Below, one piece after another: positions 42,865 through 54,305 of a stretch of DNA of 64,000 nt. The position numbers were made by a program, and so were the translations under genes. Origin of the DNA: Micromonospora fulviviridis (lineage in GTDB: Bacteria > Actinomycetota > Actinomycetes > Mycobacteriales > Micromonosporaceae); the NCBI RefSeq assembly GCF_014648395.1, contig NZ_BMRA01000001.1:872521-936520 (forward strand). Reading direction: 5' to 3'. The notes beneath the pieces were generated by a model that saw only the letters and a list, made by a program, of their open reading frames with translations, had not been told where the DNA came from and searched no databases. Within the stretch, counting starts at the first letter, position 1. Each line of letters begins with the position of its first letter.

Positions 42865-45456
42865 TCAGGCGGCGGTGACGGTGAGGGCGTCCTTCGAGTC
42901 GGCCAGGTCGACCTTGACCGTGTCGCCGTCGCGGATCTGGCCGGCCAGCAGGGCCTTGGCGAGCTGGTCGCCGATCGCGGACTGCACCAGGCGGCGCAGC
43001 GGGCGGGCACCGTAGATCGGGTCGTACCCGTGCTCGGCGAGCCACACCCGGGCGGCGTCGCTGATGTCCAGCGCCAGCCGGCGGTCGGCGAGCCGCCTCC
43101 GCATCCGGTCGAGCTGGATGTCGACGATCGCCCGCAGGTCCTCGCCCTGGAGGGCGGCGAACACCACGATGTCGTCGAGGCGGTTGAGGAACTCCGGCTT
43201 GAAGTGCGACCGGACCACCGCGAGGACGCCCTCCCGACGCTGCTCCTCGGCCAGCGTCAGGTCGCTGATCACCGACGACCCCAGGTTCGAGGTGAGGATC
43301 AGGATCGCGTTGCGGAAGTCCACGGTGCGGCCCTGGCCGTCGGTCAGCCGGCCGTCGTCGAGCACCTGGAGCAGCACGTCGAAGACGTCCGGGTGGGCCT
43401 TCTCCACCTCGTCCAGCAGGATCACCGAGTACGGCCGGCGGCGCACCGCCTCGGTGAGCTGGCCGCCCTCCTCGTAGCCGACGTACCCGGGCGGGGCGCC
43501 GACCAGGCGGGCCACGGAGTGCTTCTCGCCGTACTCGCTCATGTCGATGCGGACCATGGCCCGCTCGTCGTCGAAGAGGAACTCGGCGAGCGCCTTGGCC
43601 AGCTCGGTCTTGCCGACACCGGTCGGGCCGAGGAAGAGGAAGCTGCCGGTCGGGCGGTCCGGGTCGGCGACGCCGGCCCGGGCGCGGCGGACCGCGTCGG
43701 ACACGGCGCCGACGGCCTCGGCCTGGCCGACCACACGGGCCCGCAGCGACTCCTCCATCCGGAGCAGCTTGGCGGTCTCGCCCTCCAGCAGCCGGCCGGC
43801 CGGGATGCCGGTCCAGGAGGCGACCACCGCGGCGATGTCGTCCGCGCCGACCTCCTCCTTGAGCATCGCGCCGTCGGCCTGGAGCTGGGCCAGCTTCTCC
43901 TCGGCCTGTTTCAGCTCGGCCTGGAGGGCGGGGATCCGGCCGTAGCGCAGCTCGGCGGCGCGCTCCAGCTCGCCGTCGCGCTCGGCCCGCTCGGCCTCGC
44001 CGCCGAGCCGCTCCAGCTCCTCCTTGGCGGTGGAGAGCTTGGTGATGTGGCTCTTCTCCAGCTGCCAGCGCTCGGAGAGCGCGGTGAGCTGCTCGCGCTT
44101 GTCGGCCAGCTCCTTGCGCAGCCGGGCCAGCCGCTCGGCGGAGGCGGCGTCCGGCTCCTTGGCCAGCGCCATCTCCTCGATCTCCAGCCGGCGTACCGCC
44201 CGCTCGATCTCGTCCACCTCGACCGGACGGGAGTCGATCTCCATCCGGAGCCGGGAGGCGGACTCGTCGACCAGGTCGATCGCCTTGTCCGGCAGGAACC
44301 GGTCGGTGATGTAGCGGTCGGAGAGGCCGGCGGCGGCGACCAGGGCGGCGTCGGTGATCCGGACGCCGTGGTGCACCTCGTAGCGCTCCTTGAGGCCGCG
44401 CAGGATGCCGATGGTGTCCTCGATGGTCGGCTCGCCGACCAGCACCGGCTGGAAGCGGCGCTCCAGCGCCGGGTCCTTCTCGATGTGCTCGCGGTACTCG
44501 TCCAGCGTGGTGGCGCCGACCATCCGCAGCTCGCCGCGGGCCAGCATGGGCTTGAGCATGTTGCCGGCGTCCATCGAGCCCTCGCCCTTGCCCGCGCCGA
44601 CCACGGTGTGCAGCTCGTCGAGGAAGGTGATGACCTGGCCGTCGGAGTTCTTGATCTCCTCCAGCACCGACTTCAGCCGCTCCTCGAACTGGCCGCGGTA
44701 CTGCGCGCCGGCCACCATCGCGCCGAGGTCGAGCGAGACGAGCTTCTTGTCCCGCAGCGACTCCGGCACGTCACCGGCGACGATCCGCTGGGCCAGGCCC
44801 TCGACGATGGCGGTCTTGCCGACGCCCGGCTCGCCGATCAGCACCGGGTTGTTCTTGGTCCGGCGGGACAGCACCTGGATCACCCGGCGGATCTCCGAGT
44901 CCCGGCCGATGACCGGGTCGATCTTGCCCTCGCGGGCGCTCGCCGTCAGGTCGACGCCGTACTTCCCGAGGGCCTGGTAGGTCTGCTCCGGGTCGGCCGT
45001 GGTGACCCGCCGGTCCCCGCCGCGCACGGTCGGGAAGGCGGCGACGAGGTTCTCCTCGGTGGCGCCGGCGTTCTTCAGCGCGACGGACACCGCGCCACCC
45101 ACCCGGGCCAGACCGGCCAGCAGGTGCTCGGTGGAGGTGTACTCGTCGCCCAGCGGCCGCGCGATCTGCTCGGCGGCGCCGATGGCGTTGACGAACTCCC
45201 GGGCCAGGGTGGGCTCGGCGATGCTGGAGCCGCGCGCCGCGGGCAGGGTGTCGACCGAGCGCTGGGCGACCCGGCGCAGCTCGGCGGGGTCGGCCCCGAC
45301 GGCGCGCAGCAGGCCGGCGGCGGTCGAACCCTCGGTGTCCAGCAGCGACAGCAGCAGGTGCCAGGGCTCCACGGTGGCGTGCCCGCGCTGGTTCGCCAGC
45401 GCGACGGCGCCGGTGATGGTCTCGCGGCTCTTGGTGGTGAGTCGTTCCGTGTTCAT
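42865..45456 (-). CDS. clpB: ATP-dependent protein disaggregase ClpB
   Basis: 863 residues, normal length. Domains: N-terminal Clp_N repeat ([18 protein letters not shown]), AAA1 with Walker [14 protein letters not shown], the coiled middle domain (about 400-530, many Glu/Arg), AAA2 with [14 protein letters not shown], and the C-terminal D2-small domain. It rescues aggregated proteins together with DnaK, whose operon is 7 kb away. A HAIR-type inverted repeat lies in front of the gene, so HspR repression is likely. ATG 45456. Confidence 0.97.
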   Translation of the reverse strand: MNTERLTTKSRETITGAVALANQRGHATVEPWHLLLSLLDTEGSTAAGLLRAVGADPAELRRVAQRSVDTLPAARGSSIAEPTLAREFVNAIGAAEQIARPLGDEYTSTEHLLAGLARVGGAVSVALKNAGATEENLVAAFPTVRGGDRRVTTADPEQTYQALGKYGVDLTASAREGKIDPVIGRDSEIRRVIQVLSRRTKNNPVLIGEPGVGKTAIVEGLAQRIVAGDVPESLRDKKLVSLDLGAMVAGAQYRGQFEERLKSVLEEIKNSDGQVITFLDELHTVVGAGKGEGSMDAGNMLKPMLARGELRMVGATTLDEYREHIEKDPALERRFQPVLVGEPTIEDTIGILRGLKERYEVHHGVRITDAALVAAAGLSDRYITDRFLPDKAIDLVDESASRLRMEIDSRPVEVDEIERAVRRLEIEEMALAKEPDAASAERLARLRKELADKREQLTALSERWQLEKSHITKLSTAKEELERLGGEAERAERDGELERAAELRYGRIPALQAELKQAEEKLAQLQADGAMLKEEVGADDIAAVVASWTGIPAGRLLEGETAKLLRMEESLRARVVGQAEAVGAVSDAVRRARAGVADPDRPTGSFLFLGPTGVGKTELAKALAEFLFDDERAMVRIDMSEYGEKHSVARLVGAPPGYVGYEEGGQLTEAVRRRPYSVILLDEVEKAHPDVFDVLLQVLDDGRLTDGQGRTVDFRNAILILTSNLGSSVISDLTLAEEQRREGVLAVVRSHFKPEFLNRLDDIVVFAALQGEDLRAIVDIQLDRMRRRLADRRLALDISDAARVWLAEHGYDPIYGARPLRRLVQSAIGDQLAKALLAGQIRDGDTVKVDLADSKDALTVTAA

Positions 45457-45501
45457 GGGCTCCCCCGGATCGGCGTGTCCACTGGGAGAGACACAACCAG
45501 A

Positions 45502-45522
45502 GTTGAGTCTATTCCGCTCAAC
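45502..45522. promoter_or_regulatory. HAIR-type HspR operator before clpB
   Basis: GTTGAGT-N7-GCTCAAC, against the consensus CTTGAGT-N7-ACTCAAG. It lies 46-66 bases upstream of the clpB ATG (minus strand), where an HspR dimer would repress it. Confidence 0.75.
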
Positions 45523-45564
45523 TCCGGAAGTGTGACGCCGGTCACCCCATCGTCGGGGCGCCGG

Positions 45565-46668
45565 TCAACCGCCGCCCAGCACCACCCTGACCCAGCGCCG
45601 GTTGGCCGTCCAGCCCGTGCCGAGCACCACGTCGTCCGGGCCCCGGGCGGCGATCGTGCCGTCGCCCAGCACCGTGAGGTGGTGCTCGCCGGTGAGCGGC
45701 CAGTCGACCCGGTAGTAGCGGCCGCCGGCCACCACGCCCACCCCGTCCGGGCTGGTCACCGCCACCAGCTCGGCCCCGAGCGGCGCCACCGAGCGGGCCT
45801 GCGCGGGATGCCCGGCGGCGCGGACCAGCGCCCACTCCCCGCCGCCCACCAGCCGCCAGAGCGCCGGGAAGCCCGTCCGGTCCGGGCGCTCCCCGACCAG
45901 CCAGGCGCCGCCGTCCGGGGCGATCACCGCGCGGAGCACCCCCACCTCGTCGCCCCGCCAGGGCAGTGGCGTCGACACCCAGTGCCGGCCCGCGTCCCGG
46001 GACACCGCGGCCGCGGGCCGGCCGTCGCGCGCGCCGGCCGCCACCACGAGGTCCCCGGAATGGCCCACGGTGTTCAAACCGGGTACGGCCGGCTGGGCGG
46101 GCAACGGCCGCAGGGCGGCACCGTCCCACTCGGCCACCGCACCGGACCCCTCGATCACCTGGAAGCGACCCCGGGCCGCCACCAGCGCCGCCGGCTCCCC
46201 GCCCGTGCTGTGGACGAAGCTGGCCCCGCCGTCGGTCGAGGTGTACCAGCCGTACGGCTCGGCGAGCAGCACCAGCGCCCCCGGCACCGCGTAGAGCTGC
46301 TGGTCCTCCGCCACCGGGCGGGGATGCCGCAGCGCCTGCCAGCTACGGCCGCCGTCCACCGTCACGTACAGCAGGGCGGTGCAGCCCCGGCCGGGTGGCA
46401 CGCCGTCGCAGGCGGCGAAGAGCGCGTACCCGTGGTCGGCGTCGACGAACTCCACGAAGGGGCGGTCGTACCGGCGGTCAACGGCGACACGGACCTGGCG
46501 TACCTCGTCGAAGCCGACGGCCCGCGACGGCGCCGGCGCGGTCGGCGCCGGCCGCGGGGACGCGGACGACCGGTCGGGTGGGGGCCGGCGGACGTCGCCG
46601 ATCGAGCAGGCGGCGAGGGCCGGGACCAGCAGCAGACCGACGGTCGGGAGCACTCTGCGACCGATCAT
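45565..46668 (-). CDS. Lipoprotein with BNR/beta-propeller-like repeats
   Basis: 367 residues. Signal peptide with lipobox PALAAC (C21), then a Ser/Pro linker. The body shows repeated Asp-box-like pieces: VTVDGGRSWQAL, TSTDGGASFVHS and SRDAGRHWVSTP, as in sialidase/sortilin-type beta-propellers. Expected to be lipid-anchored outside the membrane. It diverges from the KhtT-like gene. Ligand unknown. Confidence 0.8.
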   Translation of the reverse strand: MIGRRVLPTVGLLLVPALAACSIGDVRRPPPDRSSASPRPAPTAPAPSRAVGFDEVRQVRVAVDRRYDRPFVEFVDADHGYALFAACDGVPPGRGCTALLYVTVDGGRSWQALRHPRPVAEDQQLYAVPGALVLLAEPYGWYTSTDGGASFVHSTGGEPAALVAARGRFQVIEGSGAVAEWDGAALRPLPAQPAVPGLNTVGHSGDLVVAAGARDGRPAAAVSRDAGRHWVSTPLPWRGDEVGVLRAVIAPDGGAWLVGERPDRTGFPALWRLVGGGEWALVRAAGHPAQARSVAPLGAELVAVTSPDGVGVVAGGRYYRVDWPLTGEHHLTVLGDGTIAARGPDDVVLGTGWTANRRWVRVVLGGG

Positions 46669-46700
46669 GGCCCCCTCCTCCGCACGGTAGCCTTGCCCGG

Positions 46701-47201
46701 GTGCGAGTACGTGTCGAACAGACTGCCCTACCGGGGATCGGCATCCGTCACGATTTGATGACGGAATCCGGCCGCCGGCTCGGGGTGGTCTCCCACCGCA
46801 ATGGCCGCCGCGACCTGGTCCTCTACGACCCGGAAGACCCCGACTCCTGTCAGCACGACATACCGCTGACCGACGACGAGGCGGAGGCGCTGGCCGACAT
46901 CCTCGGCGCGTCGCTGATGCTCGGCCAGCTCGCCGGGCTGCGCGACCAGGCCGCCGGGCTGCTCACCGAGCAGATCGCCATCCCGGCCGGCTCCCGGTAC
47001 GTCAACCGGCCGCTCGGTGACACCAAGGCACGGACCCGCACCAGCGCCTCCATCGTGGCGGTGCTGCGTCAGGGCGAGGTGATCGTCTCGCCCGATCCCA
47101 CCTTCCGGTTCGAGGCCGGTGACGTGGTCGTCGTGGTCGGCACCCGGCAAGGGCTCGACGGGGTCACCGCGATCCTCGCCGAAGCCGACCCGGACGGCTG
47201 A
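46701..47201 (+). CDS. TrkA-C domain regulator of a cation antiporter (KhtT-like)
   Basis: 166 residues from GTG 46701. N-terminal domain VEQTALPGIGIRHDLMTESG, then the C-terminal TrkA_C (RCK-C) domain about 85-160: RTRTSASIVAVLRQGEVIVSPDP and AGDVVVVVGTRQGLDGV. Such proteins gate a partner K+/H+ antiporter in response to a nucleotide. The partner gene lies 7 bases downstream. Likely cytoplasmic, membrane-peripheral. Confidence 0.88.
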   Translation: MRVRVEQTALPGIGIRHDLMTESGRRLGVVSHRNGRRDLVLYDPEDPDSCQHDIPLTDDEAEALADILGASLMLGQLAGLRDQAAGLLTEQIAIPAGSRYVNRPLGDTKARTRTSASIVAVLRQGEVIVSPDPTFRFEAGDVVVVVGTRQGLDGVTAILAEADPDG

Positions 47202-47208
47202 GGCGCGG

Positions 47209-48417
47209 ATGCACGAATCCACCACGCTGCTCGTCGAGGTCGGCGCGCTGCTGCTCCTGCTCGGCCTGCTCGGCCGGCTCAGCCGCCGCTTCGGTGTCTC
47301 ACCCATCCCCCTCTACCTGCTCGCCGGACTCGCCTTCGGCCACGGCGGCCTGCTGCCGCTCAACGCCAGCGAGGAGTTCTTCGCCGTCGGCGCGGAGATC
47401 GGCGTGATCCTGCTGCTGGTCATGCTCGGCCTGGAGTACAGCGCCAACGAACTGGTGGGCAACCTCCGGTCCGCCGCGCCGGCCGGTCTGATCGACGCGG
47501 TGCTCAACGCGCTGCCCGGCTTCGCCTTCGCCCTCCTGCTCGGCTGGGGCTGGGTGGCCGCCGTGGTGCTCGCCGGCGTCACCTGGGTCTCCTCGTCCGG
47601 CGTGATCGCGAAGGTGCTCGGCGACCTCGGCCGGGTCGGTAACCGGGAGACCCCGGTGATCCTCTCCGTCCTGGTGATCGAGGACCTCGCCATGGCCCTG
47701 TACCTGCCGCTGGTCACCGCGCTGCTCGCCGGGGTCGGCCTGGTCAAGGGCGGCATCGCGCTCGCCGTCGCGGTGCTCACCGTGGTCGTCGTGCTGGCCG
47801 TCGCGATCCGGTACGGCCATCTGATCTCCGCCGCGCTCTCCGCCAAGGACCCGGAGGCGCTCCTGCTCGGGGTGCTCGGCCTCACCCTGCTCGTCGCCGG
47901 GGCCGCGGCCAAGCTCCAGGTCTCCGCCGCGGTCGGCGCGTTCCTGGTCGGCATCGCCCTGTCCGGGCCGGTGGCGCACCACGCCACCGAACTGCTCTCG
48001 CCGCTGCGGGACCTCTTCGCCGCGGTCTTCTTCGTCTTCTTCGGCCTGGTCACCGACCCGCTCGACATGCCGCCGGTGCTGCTGCCGGCGCTGCTGCTGG
48101 CCGTGGTCACCATGGGGACGAAGCTGGCCACCGGCTGGCTGGCCGCCCGCCGGGCCGGGATCGCCGAGCCCGGTCGCTGGCGGGCCGGCTTCGCGCTCAC
48201 CCCCCGCGGCGAGTTCTCCATCGTCATCGCCGGGCTGGCCGTGGCCGCCGCGTACCCGGTCGAGCCGCGGCTGGCCGCGCTCGCCACGGCGTACGTGCTG
48301 ATCACCGTGGTGACCGGGCCGATGTTGGCCCGTCTGCCCGACCTGCCCTGGTTCAAGGCCTGGCTGCGGCGGCGCGCCGCCGCCCGGCGGCCGGTGCCCG
48401 CGACAGTGGCCGACTGA
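47209..48417 (+). CDS. CPA2 cation/proton antiporter (KhtU/KefB-like)
   Basis: 402 residues with about 12 membrane helices. Conserved CPA2 features are VSPIPLYLLAGLAFG, VMLGLEYSANELVG, TWVSSSGVIAKVL and SVLVIEDLAMALYLP, with a later LTPRGEFSIVIAG. It likely exports K+ (or another monovalent cation) against H+ and works with the TrkA-C protein encoded just upstream. No cytoplasmic TrkA-N domain is fused, as expected when the regulator is separate. Confidence 0.92.
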   Translation: MHESTTLLVEVGALLLLLGLLGRLSRRFGVSPIPLYLLAGLAFGHGGLLPLNASEEFFAVGAEIGVILLLVMLGLEYSANELVGNLRSAAPAGLIDAVLNALPGFAFALLLGWGWVAAVVLAGVTWVSSSGVIAKVLGDLGRVGNRETPVILSVLVIEDLAMALYLPLVTALLAGVGLVKGGIALAVAVLTVVVVLAVAIRYGHLISAALSAKDPEALLLGVLGLTLLVAGAAAKLQVSAAVGAFLVGIALSGPVAHHATELLSPLRDLFAAVFFVFFGLVTDPLDMPPVLLPALLLAVVTMGTKLATGWLAARRAGIAEPGRWRAGFALTPRGEFSIVIAGLAVAAAYPVEPRLAALATAYVLITVVTGPMLARLPDLPWFKAWLRRRAAARRPVPATVAD

Positions 48418-48421
48418 CCTC

Positions 48422-48461
48422 GGCCGGGCCGGGTCGACCGTACGGTGGACCCGGCCCGGCC
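48422..48461 (+). terminator. Terminator after the antiporter gene
   Basis: 14-bp stem GGCCGGGCCGGGTC (48422-48435) with 48448-48461; the loop holds a further palindrome ACCGTACGGT. Confidence 0.75.
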
Positions 48462-48587
48462 AACGGTTGCCGAATTGATTCCGGGAAGGTCTACCGCCGC
48501 CCCGCGAAACCGCGTTAACGTGTCGCCCCAGCAGCCAGGGTCCGCGGGTGGCCGGTGCCCCCGCCAGCGCAAGCGGAAGGTCGGCCG

Positions 48588-49016
48588 GTGAACGTGCAGG
48601 AAGAAACGTTCCACGGCTTCGCCAACCCCGTCGACCCCTCGCCCGCCGAACTGCGGTCGTGGGCCTACCAGCCGGATTCCGTCCCGCTGACCTCCATGCC
48701 CCCGGACTGGGACCTGCTGGTCGCCGGGGACCACCTGGTGCAGACGCTGTTCGACCTGGCCATGGACCCGGCCTGCCCGGCCCGCCGGTTCGCCCTGCAC
48801 TGCCTCTACATCTACGCCGCCGACGGCATCCGGACGAACTTCCGGGCCCACCCGAAGCGCCGCTTCCGCAAGCTCGTCGAGCAGGCCGAGCGGGCCGGCG
48901 ACGAGCTGATGCGCAACTGGGCGCACAACAGCCGGGTGCTGCTCGCCCGGCCGGACCTCTTCGCCTACCGCGACTGGTGCGAGGGTGGCCTGGTGCGGGA
49001 GAACCGGCGGCTCTGA
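48588..49016 (+). CDS. Conserved hypothetical protein
   Basis: 142 residues from GTG 48588 (VNVQEETFHGFANPVDPSPAEL) with GGAAGG 9 bases before. Helical; a middle region reads LVQTLFDLAMDPACPARRFALHC, and a basic stretch HPKRRFRKLVEQAERAGDELM. It has no membrane or signal segment. Family not recognised. A long inverted repeat follows its stop. Confidence 0.65.
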   Translation: MNVQEETFHGFANPVDPSPAELRSWAYQPDSVPLTSMPPDWDLLVAGDHLVQTLFDLAMDPACPARRFALHCLYIYAADGIRTNFRAHPKRRFRKLVEQAERAGDELMRNWAHNSRVLLARPDLFAYRDWCEGGLVRENRRL

Positions 49017-49037
49017 GGTTTTGCTTCCTGTGGGTGG

Positions 49038-49111
49038 GGGTGTGGCCCCGCCGTGCCCGGCTCCGGGCGGTCAGGCTTGATCCCTGCGCCGGTCACGGCG
49101 GGGCCACACCC
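49038..49111 (+). terminator. Long inverted repeat after the hypothetical gene
   Basis: 18-bp perfect arms (49038-49055, GGGTGTGGCCCCGCCGTG, with 49094-49111) around a 38-base loop. Probable terminator or stable RNA hairpin. Confidence 0.6.
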
Positions 49112-49170
49112 AGGCTCCGTGGCTCGCCGCCGGCTTCGTGGGAGTGATCTTCTTCCCCGGGAAGGGCGAC

Positions 49171-49250
49171 ACGGCGAACGGGCCGGGACCCTCGACGGCG
49201 TCACGGTGTCCCGGGGCGCTCGGCTTTTGACGGCGAACGGGCCGGGACCC
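49171..49250. repeat. 21-bp direct repeat
   Basis: The same 21 bases (beginning ACGGCGAACGGGCCGGGACC) occur at 49171-49191 and 49230-49250. The second copy forms the left arm of the terminator at 49238-49268, so the first may be a duplicated half-terminator. Confidence 0.6.
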
Positions 49251-49268
49251 CCCGTGGGTCCCGGCCCG
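49238..49268 (-). terminator. Terminator of the small coiled-coil gene
   Basis: 13-bp stem CGGGCCGGGACCC (49238-49250) with 49256-49268 and 5-base loop, 15 bases past the stop at 49284 on the minus strand. Confidence 0.7.
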
Positions 49269-49283
49269 CACGTCGCGGATCGG

Positions 49284-49493
49284 TCAGCCGGTCGATCCGC
49301 CCTGCTTCCTGCGCCGCTCGTCGTCCCTGGCGCGGTCGACGCCGTGGTCGACCTGGTCGGCGAAGCGCCCTTCCTTGACCTTGTCGGTGAAGCGACCCTC
49401 GGTGACCCGGTCGAATCGCTCCCGGACGTTCTCGGCCACCTGTTCCAGCCGTTCCTCCGCCCGTTCCGCCACCTTCTTCGCCGATTCCGCCAT
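49284..49493 (-). CDS. Small charged helical protein
   Basis: 69 residues from ATG 49493 (MAESAKKVAERAEERLEQVA); the frame extends to 49544. Almost all Lys/Arg/Glu/Asp, with repeated pieces VTEGRFTDKVKEGRF and ADQVDHGVDRARDD. It looks like LEA/CsbD-type or Rv0909-like antitoxin-annotated proteins; coiled coil likely. No toxin partner is next to it. It lies between hspR's terminator and its own. Confidence 0.6.
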   Translation of the reverse strand: MAESAKKVAERAEERLEQVAENVRERFDRVTEGRFTDKVKEGRFADQVDHGVDRARDDERRRKQGGSTG

Positions 49494-49633
49494 GGCTCCC
49501 CCTGCCAGTTCGGAGTCCGAATTGAGGCGCTTGGCCGCATTCACATGCTACCGAACCCGCCCCTGCCGTACCCCGCTTTCGCCCAACCACCCGCCTCCAC
49601 CGGCACCTGGGCTGGCCGGGGCGGGCACAAGCG

Positions 49634-49671
49634 AAGGCCGGCGCGAGCCCGGGTGGGCGCGCGCCGGCCTT
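49634..49671 (-). terminator. Terminator of the dnaK-hspR operon
   Basis: 12-bp stem AAGGCCGGCGCG (49634-49645) with 49660-49671, 27 bases past the hspR stop on the minus strand. Confidence 0.75.
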
Positions 49672-49697
49672 GAGTCGGTGGGCGGGATGCGTGCAGG

Positions 49698-50138
49698 TCA
49701 GCGGTCGGGGGTGCGGCGCGGGCGCCAGACCACGAGCGCGGTGGAGGTGCGGTTGGTCGGGACGAGGTCGCCGCGGGAGAAGCCGCCCAGCGACTCCAGC
49801 TCGGCGATCCGGCGGTACGCGGCGTCCAGCTCCGCCTCCAGCCGGGCCACCCGCTGCTGGGCCTCCTCGAGCAACCGTTCCAGGTTGATGATCCGCTTGA
49901 CCCCGGCCAGGTTGATCCCGTCGTCCTGGCTGAGCCGCTGCACCTCGCGGAGCAGCACCACGTCCCGGACGCTGTACCGGCGACCGCCGCCGGCCGCCCG
50001 GCCGGCCTGCACCAGGCCCAGCCGGTCGTACTGGCGGAGGGTCTGCGGGTGCATTCCCGCCATCCGCGCCGCCACCGAGATCATCAGCACCTTGGCCTCG
50101 TAGGCAGGGTCACCCGTGCCGACGAACTCCTGCGACAT
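49698..50138 (-). CDS. hspR: Heat-shock repressor HspR (MerR family)
   Basis: 146 residues. MerR-type helix-turn-helix with LMISVAARMAGMHPQTLRQYDRLGLV and the wing GGRRYSVRDVVLL, then a coiled-coil (LERLLEEAQQRVARLEAELDAAYRR) and a basic C-terminal tail. HspR binds HAIR repeats (CTTGAGT-N7-ACTCAAG) with DnaK as corepressor. It is the last gene of its operon and so regulates itself. Matching sites lie before dnaK and clpB. Confidence 0.95.
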   Translation of the reverse strand: MSQEFVGTGDPAYEAKVLMISVAARMAGMHPQTLRQYDRLGLVQAGRAAGGGRRYSVRDVVLLREVQRLSQDDGINLAGVKRIINLERLLEEAQQRVARLEAELDAAYRRIAELESLGGFSRGDLVPTNRTSTALVVWRPRRTPDR

Positions 50139-50169
50139 CCCCGCTCACCTCCGCTGCCTCGTCACCCGG

Positions 50170-51351
50170 TCAACTGAATCGACGCACCCGCGCGTCGAGA
50201 TGTTCCCGCGCTGCCGGCGGGGTCTGCTCCGCGAACGTCTCCAGCGCGGTCCGCGCCTCGTCGGACAGCTTCGCGGGGACCACCACGTCGAGGGTGACCA
50301 GGAGGTCACCGGCGCGGCCGTCCTTGCGTACGACGCCCTTGCCCCGGGCGCGCAGCACCCGACCGCTGGGGGTACCCGGCGGCACCCGCAGGGTCACCGT
50401 GCCGTCCAGGGTCGGCACCCGCAGGTCGGTGCCGAGCACCGCCTCCGCGAACGTGATCGGCACGGTCAGGGTCAGGTCGTCCCCGGTGCGCCCGAACAGC
50501 TCGTCCGGGCGGACCTTCACGTGCACGAACAGGTCGCCCGCCGGGCCGCCCCGCTCGCCGGGCTCGCCCCGGCCGGCCAGCCGGATGCGCTGGCCGTCGG
50601 CGACGCCCGCCGGGAAGCGCACGTTCAGCGTGCGGGTCTTGGTGACCCCGCCGGTGCCCTGGCACTCCGGGCACTTCTCCTCGACGATGGTGCCGACGCC
50701 CTGGCAGTTGCGGCACGGCTCGGAGAAGCTGAACGACCCCTGGTTGCGGGTGGTCACCCCGGCGCCGTGGCAGACCGGGCAGGCCACCGGCTGGGTGCCG
50801 GGCTTGGCCCCGTTGCCGTGGCAGGTCTCGCAGACCCCGGGGGCGCGCAGCGTCAACGGCAGGGTGACGCCGCGGACCGCGTCGGGGAAGTCGAGCGCCA
50901 CCTCGGTCTCGACGTCCCGACCCCGGGCCGGGCCGCGCGGACGGGCCGCGCCGCCGGCGCCCCCGCCCGTGAAGATCGAGCTGAACAGGTCGCCCAGGCC
51001 GCCGCCACCGAACCGGGCCTCGCCGCCGGCCGCCCCGCCGAACAGGTCGGAGACGTCGAACGGCATGCCGCCGGGCTGGCCCGCGCCGCGGGCGTTACGC
51101 CGGAAGGCGCCGGAGCCGAAGAGCGAACGCATCTCGTCGTACTCGCGGCGCTTCTTCTCGTCGCCGAGCACGGCGTACGCCTCGGAGACGGCCTTGAACC
51201 GCTCCTCGGCCTTCGGGTCGCCGGGGTTGTGGTCCGGGTGCGACTCCCGAGCCAGCTTCCGGTACGACTTCTTGATCTCGTCGGAGGAGGCGGACTTCTC
51301 CACGCCCAGCGCGGCGTAGTAGTCCTTCTCGATCCAGTCCTTGGAACTCAC
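50170..51351 (-). CDS. dnaJ: Chaperone co-factor DnaJ
   Basis: 393 residues from GTG 51351 with a strong GGAAGGGGG site. J domain with HPD (residues about 5-70, ESHPDHN), Gly/Phe-rich linker, four zinc-binding repeats (CETCHGNG, CPVCHGAG, CRNCQGVG, CPECQGTG), then C-terminal substrate-binding beta domains. It stimulates DnaK ATPase and delivers substrates. Full length. Between grpE and hspR in the operon. Confidence 0.96.
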   Translation of the reverse strand: MSSKDWIEKDYYAALGVEKSASSDEIKKSYRKLARESHPDHNPGDPKAEERFKAVSEAYAVLGDEKKRREYDEMRSLFGSGAFRRNARGAGQPGGMPFDVSDLFGGAAGGEARFGGGGLGDLFSSIFTGGGAGGAARPRGPARGRDVETEVALDFPDAVRGVTLPLTLRAPGVCETCHGNGAKPGTQPVACPVCHGAGVTTRNQGSFSFSEPCRNCQGVGTIVEEKCPECQGTGGVTKTRTLNVRFPAGVADGQRIRLAGRGEPGERGGPAGDLFVHVKVRPDELFGRTGDDLTLTVPITFAEAVLGTDLRVPTLDGTVTLRVPPGTPSGRVLRARGKGVVRKDGRAGDLLVTLDVVVPAKLSDEARTALETFAEQTPPAAREHLDARVRRFS

Positions 51352-51430
51352 CGGTCCACCCCCTTCCACGGGACGTACCCCGGTCGCCCCGCCCGCCCGG
51401 TGCGGGCGGGCGGGACGTCACGGGTCGGCA

Positions 51431-52189
51431 CTACTCCGGATCGGCGACCGCGACCAGGGCGGGCCGCAGCAGCCGTTCGCCGAGTTGGTAACCCCGGCGC
51501 ATGACCTGCACGCAGGTCGGTTCGGTCACGTCGGCGGAGGTCTGGTGCGCCACCGCCTCGTGCCGGGTCGGGTCGAACGGGTCACCCTGCTCACCGAAGG
51601 CGGTCAGGCCGAACTTGCCCAGCGCGGTGGTGAGCTGCTCGGCCACGCTGCCGAACGGGCCCACCAGGTCGCCGTGCTCGCGGGCCCGGTCCAGGTCGTC
51701 GAGGATCGGCAGCAGCGCGGTCAGCACCGTGCCGATCGCCTGCTCCTGGACCAGGCTGCGGTCCCGGTCGACCCGCTTGCGGTAGTTGGCGTACTCCGCC
51801 GACACCCGCTGGACGTCGCGGGTCCGCTCGTCCAGCTCGGCCCGGAGCGACTCCAGCTCGGCGCCGAGCGGCGCGGCCGGCGCGGCGGCCTCCTCGCTCG
51901 GCTGGGCCGGGGCGTCCACCACCGGCGGGCCGGCGACCGGGACCTCGGCCTCGCCCTCGATCTCGTCGACCACGACCTCGGCGTCCTCGACGAGCCCCTC
52001 GGCCGGCGCGTCGGCCGCGGCGTCGGCGGCCGACGTGTCGGTCGCCGCCTTCTCGGTGGTCTTGCCGATCTTGCGCTTGTCACGGATGACGACCCGCGGC
52101 TCCTCGCCGGCGCCCTGCCCGGCGCTCGCGGAGCCACCCGGCGCCGACCCGGTGGAGCCCGGGTCGGCGGCTCGTGGCTTCTCCGTCAT
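51431..52189 (-). CDS. grpE: Nucleotide-exchange factor GrpE
   Basis: 252 residues. A long Ala/Pro/Glu-rich, probably disordered N-terminus (about 1-100) precedes the coiled coil (LESLRAELDERTRDVQRVSAEY) and the GrpE head with FDPTRHEAVAHQ and GYQLGERLLRPALVAVA. It releases ADP from DnaK. Within the dnaK operon. Confidence 0.95.
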   Translation of the reverse strand: MTEKPRAADPGSTGSAPGGSASAGQGAGEEPRVVIRDKRKIGKTTEKAATDTSAADAAADAPAEGLVEDAEVVVDEIEGEAEVPVAGPPVVDAPAQPSEEAAAPAAPLGAELESLRAELDERTRDVQRVSAEYANYRKRVDRDRSLVQEQAIGTVLTALLPILDDLDRAREHGDLVGPFGSVAEQLTTALGKFGLTAFGEQGDPFDPTRHEAVAHQTSADVTEPTCVQVMRRGYQLGERLLRPALVAVADPE

Positions 52190-52237
52190 GCGGCTACCTC
52201 ATCCCTCTGCCGTGGAAAACGTGTCCGGGACCGAAGG

Positions 52238-54097
<1,860 letters not shown>

Positions 54098-54174
54098 GTT
54101 CGCTTCCTCGCTTCGTAACGGTGAGCAGGTCAACGGGCCTGCCCGGCGGGTCGCCCGCAGCGACCGCACCACAA

Positions 54175-54195
54175 GTTGAGTGAACTTGACTCAAT
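54175..54195. promoter_or_regulatory. HAIR-type HspR operator before dnaK
   Basis: GTTGAGT-N7-ACTCAAT, close to the HAIR consensus CTTGAGT-N7-ACTCAAG. It lies between dnaK and the divergent GTPase gene, 78 bases from the dnaK ATG and 111 from the GTPase start. Confidence 0.85.
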
Positions 54196-54305
54196 AGTGC
54201 CACGCGCCCGGCAATCCGCAAGTCGAGGTTGAGCCGACCCGACGCAACCTGACCGTTATTACCGTCCGGTTGTCTTACCTTGCGTCGGTCGGGCACGCTT
54301 TAGCG

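Noticed and set aside
43030..46758. A 1242-residue plus-strand open frame opposite clpB
   Set aside because: It is antisense to clpB and the lipoprotein gene, whose protein motifs are clear; long antisense frames are normal at this GC content.
49284..49493. Antitoxin of a toxin-antitoxin pair
   Set aside because: No toxin gene lies beside it; annotation as antitoxin elsewhere rests on weak similarity.
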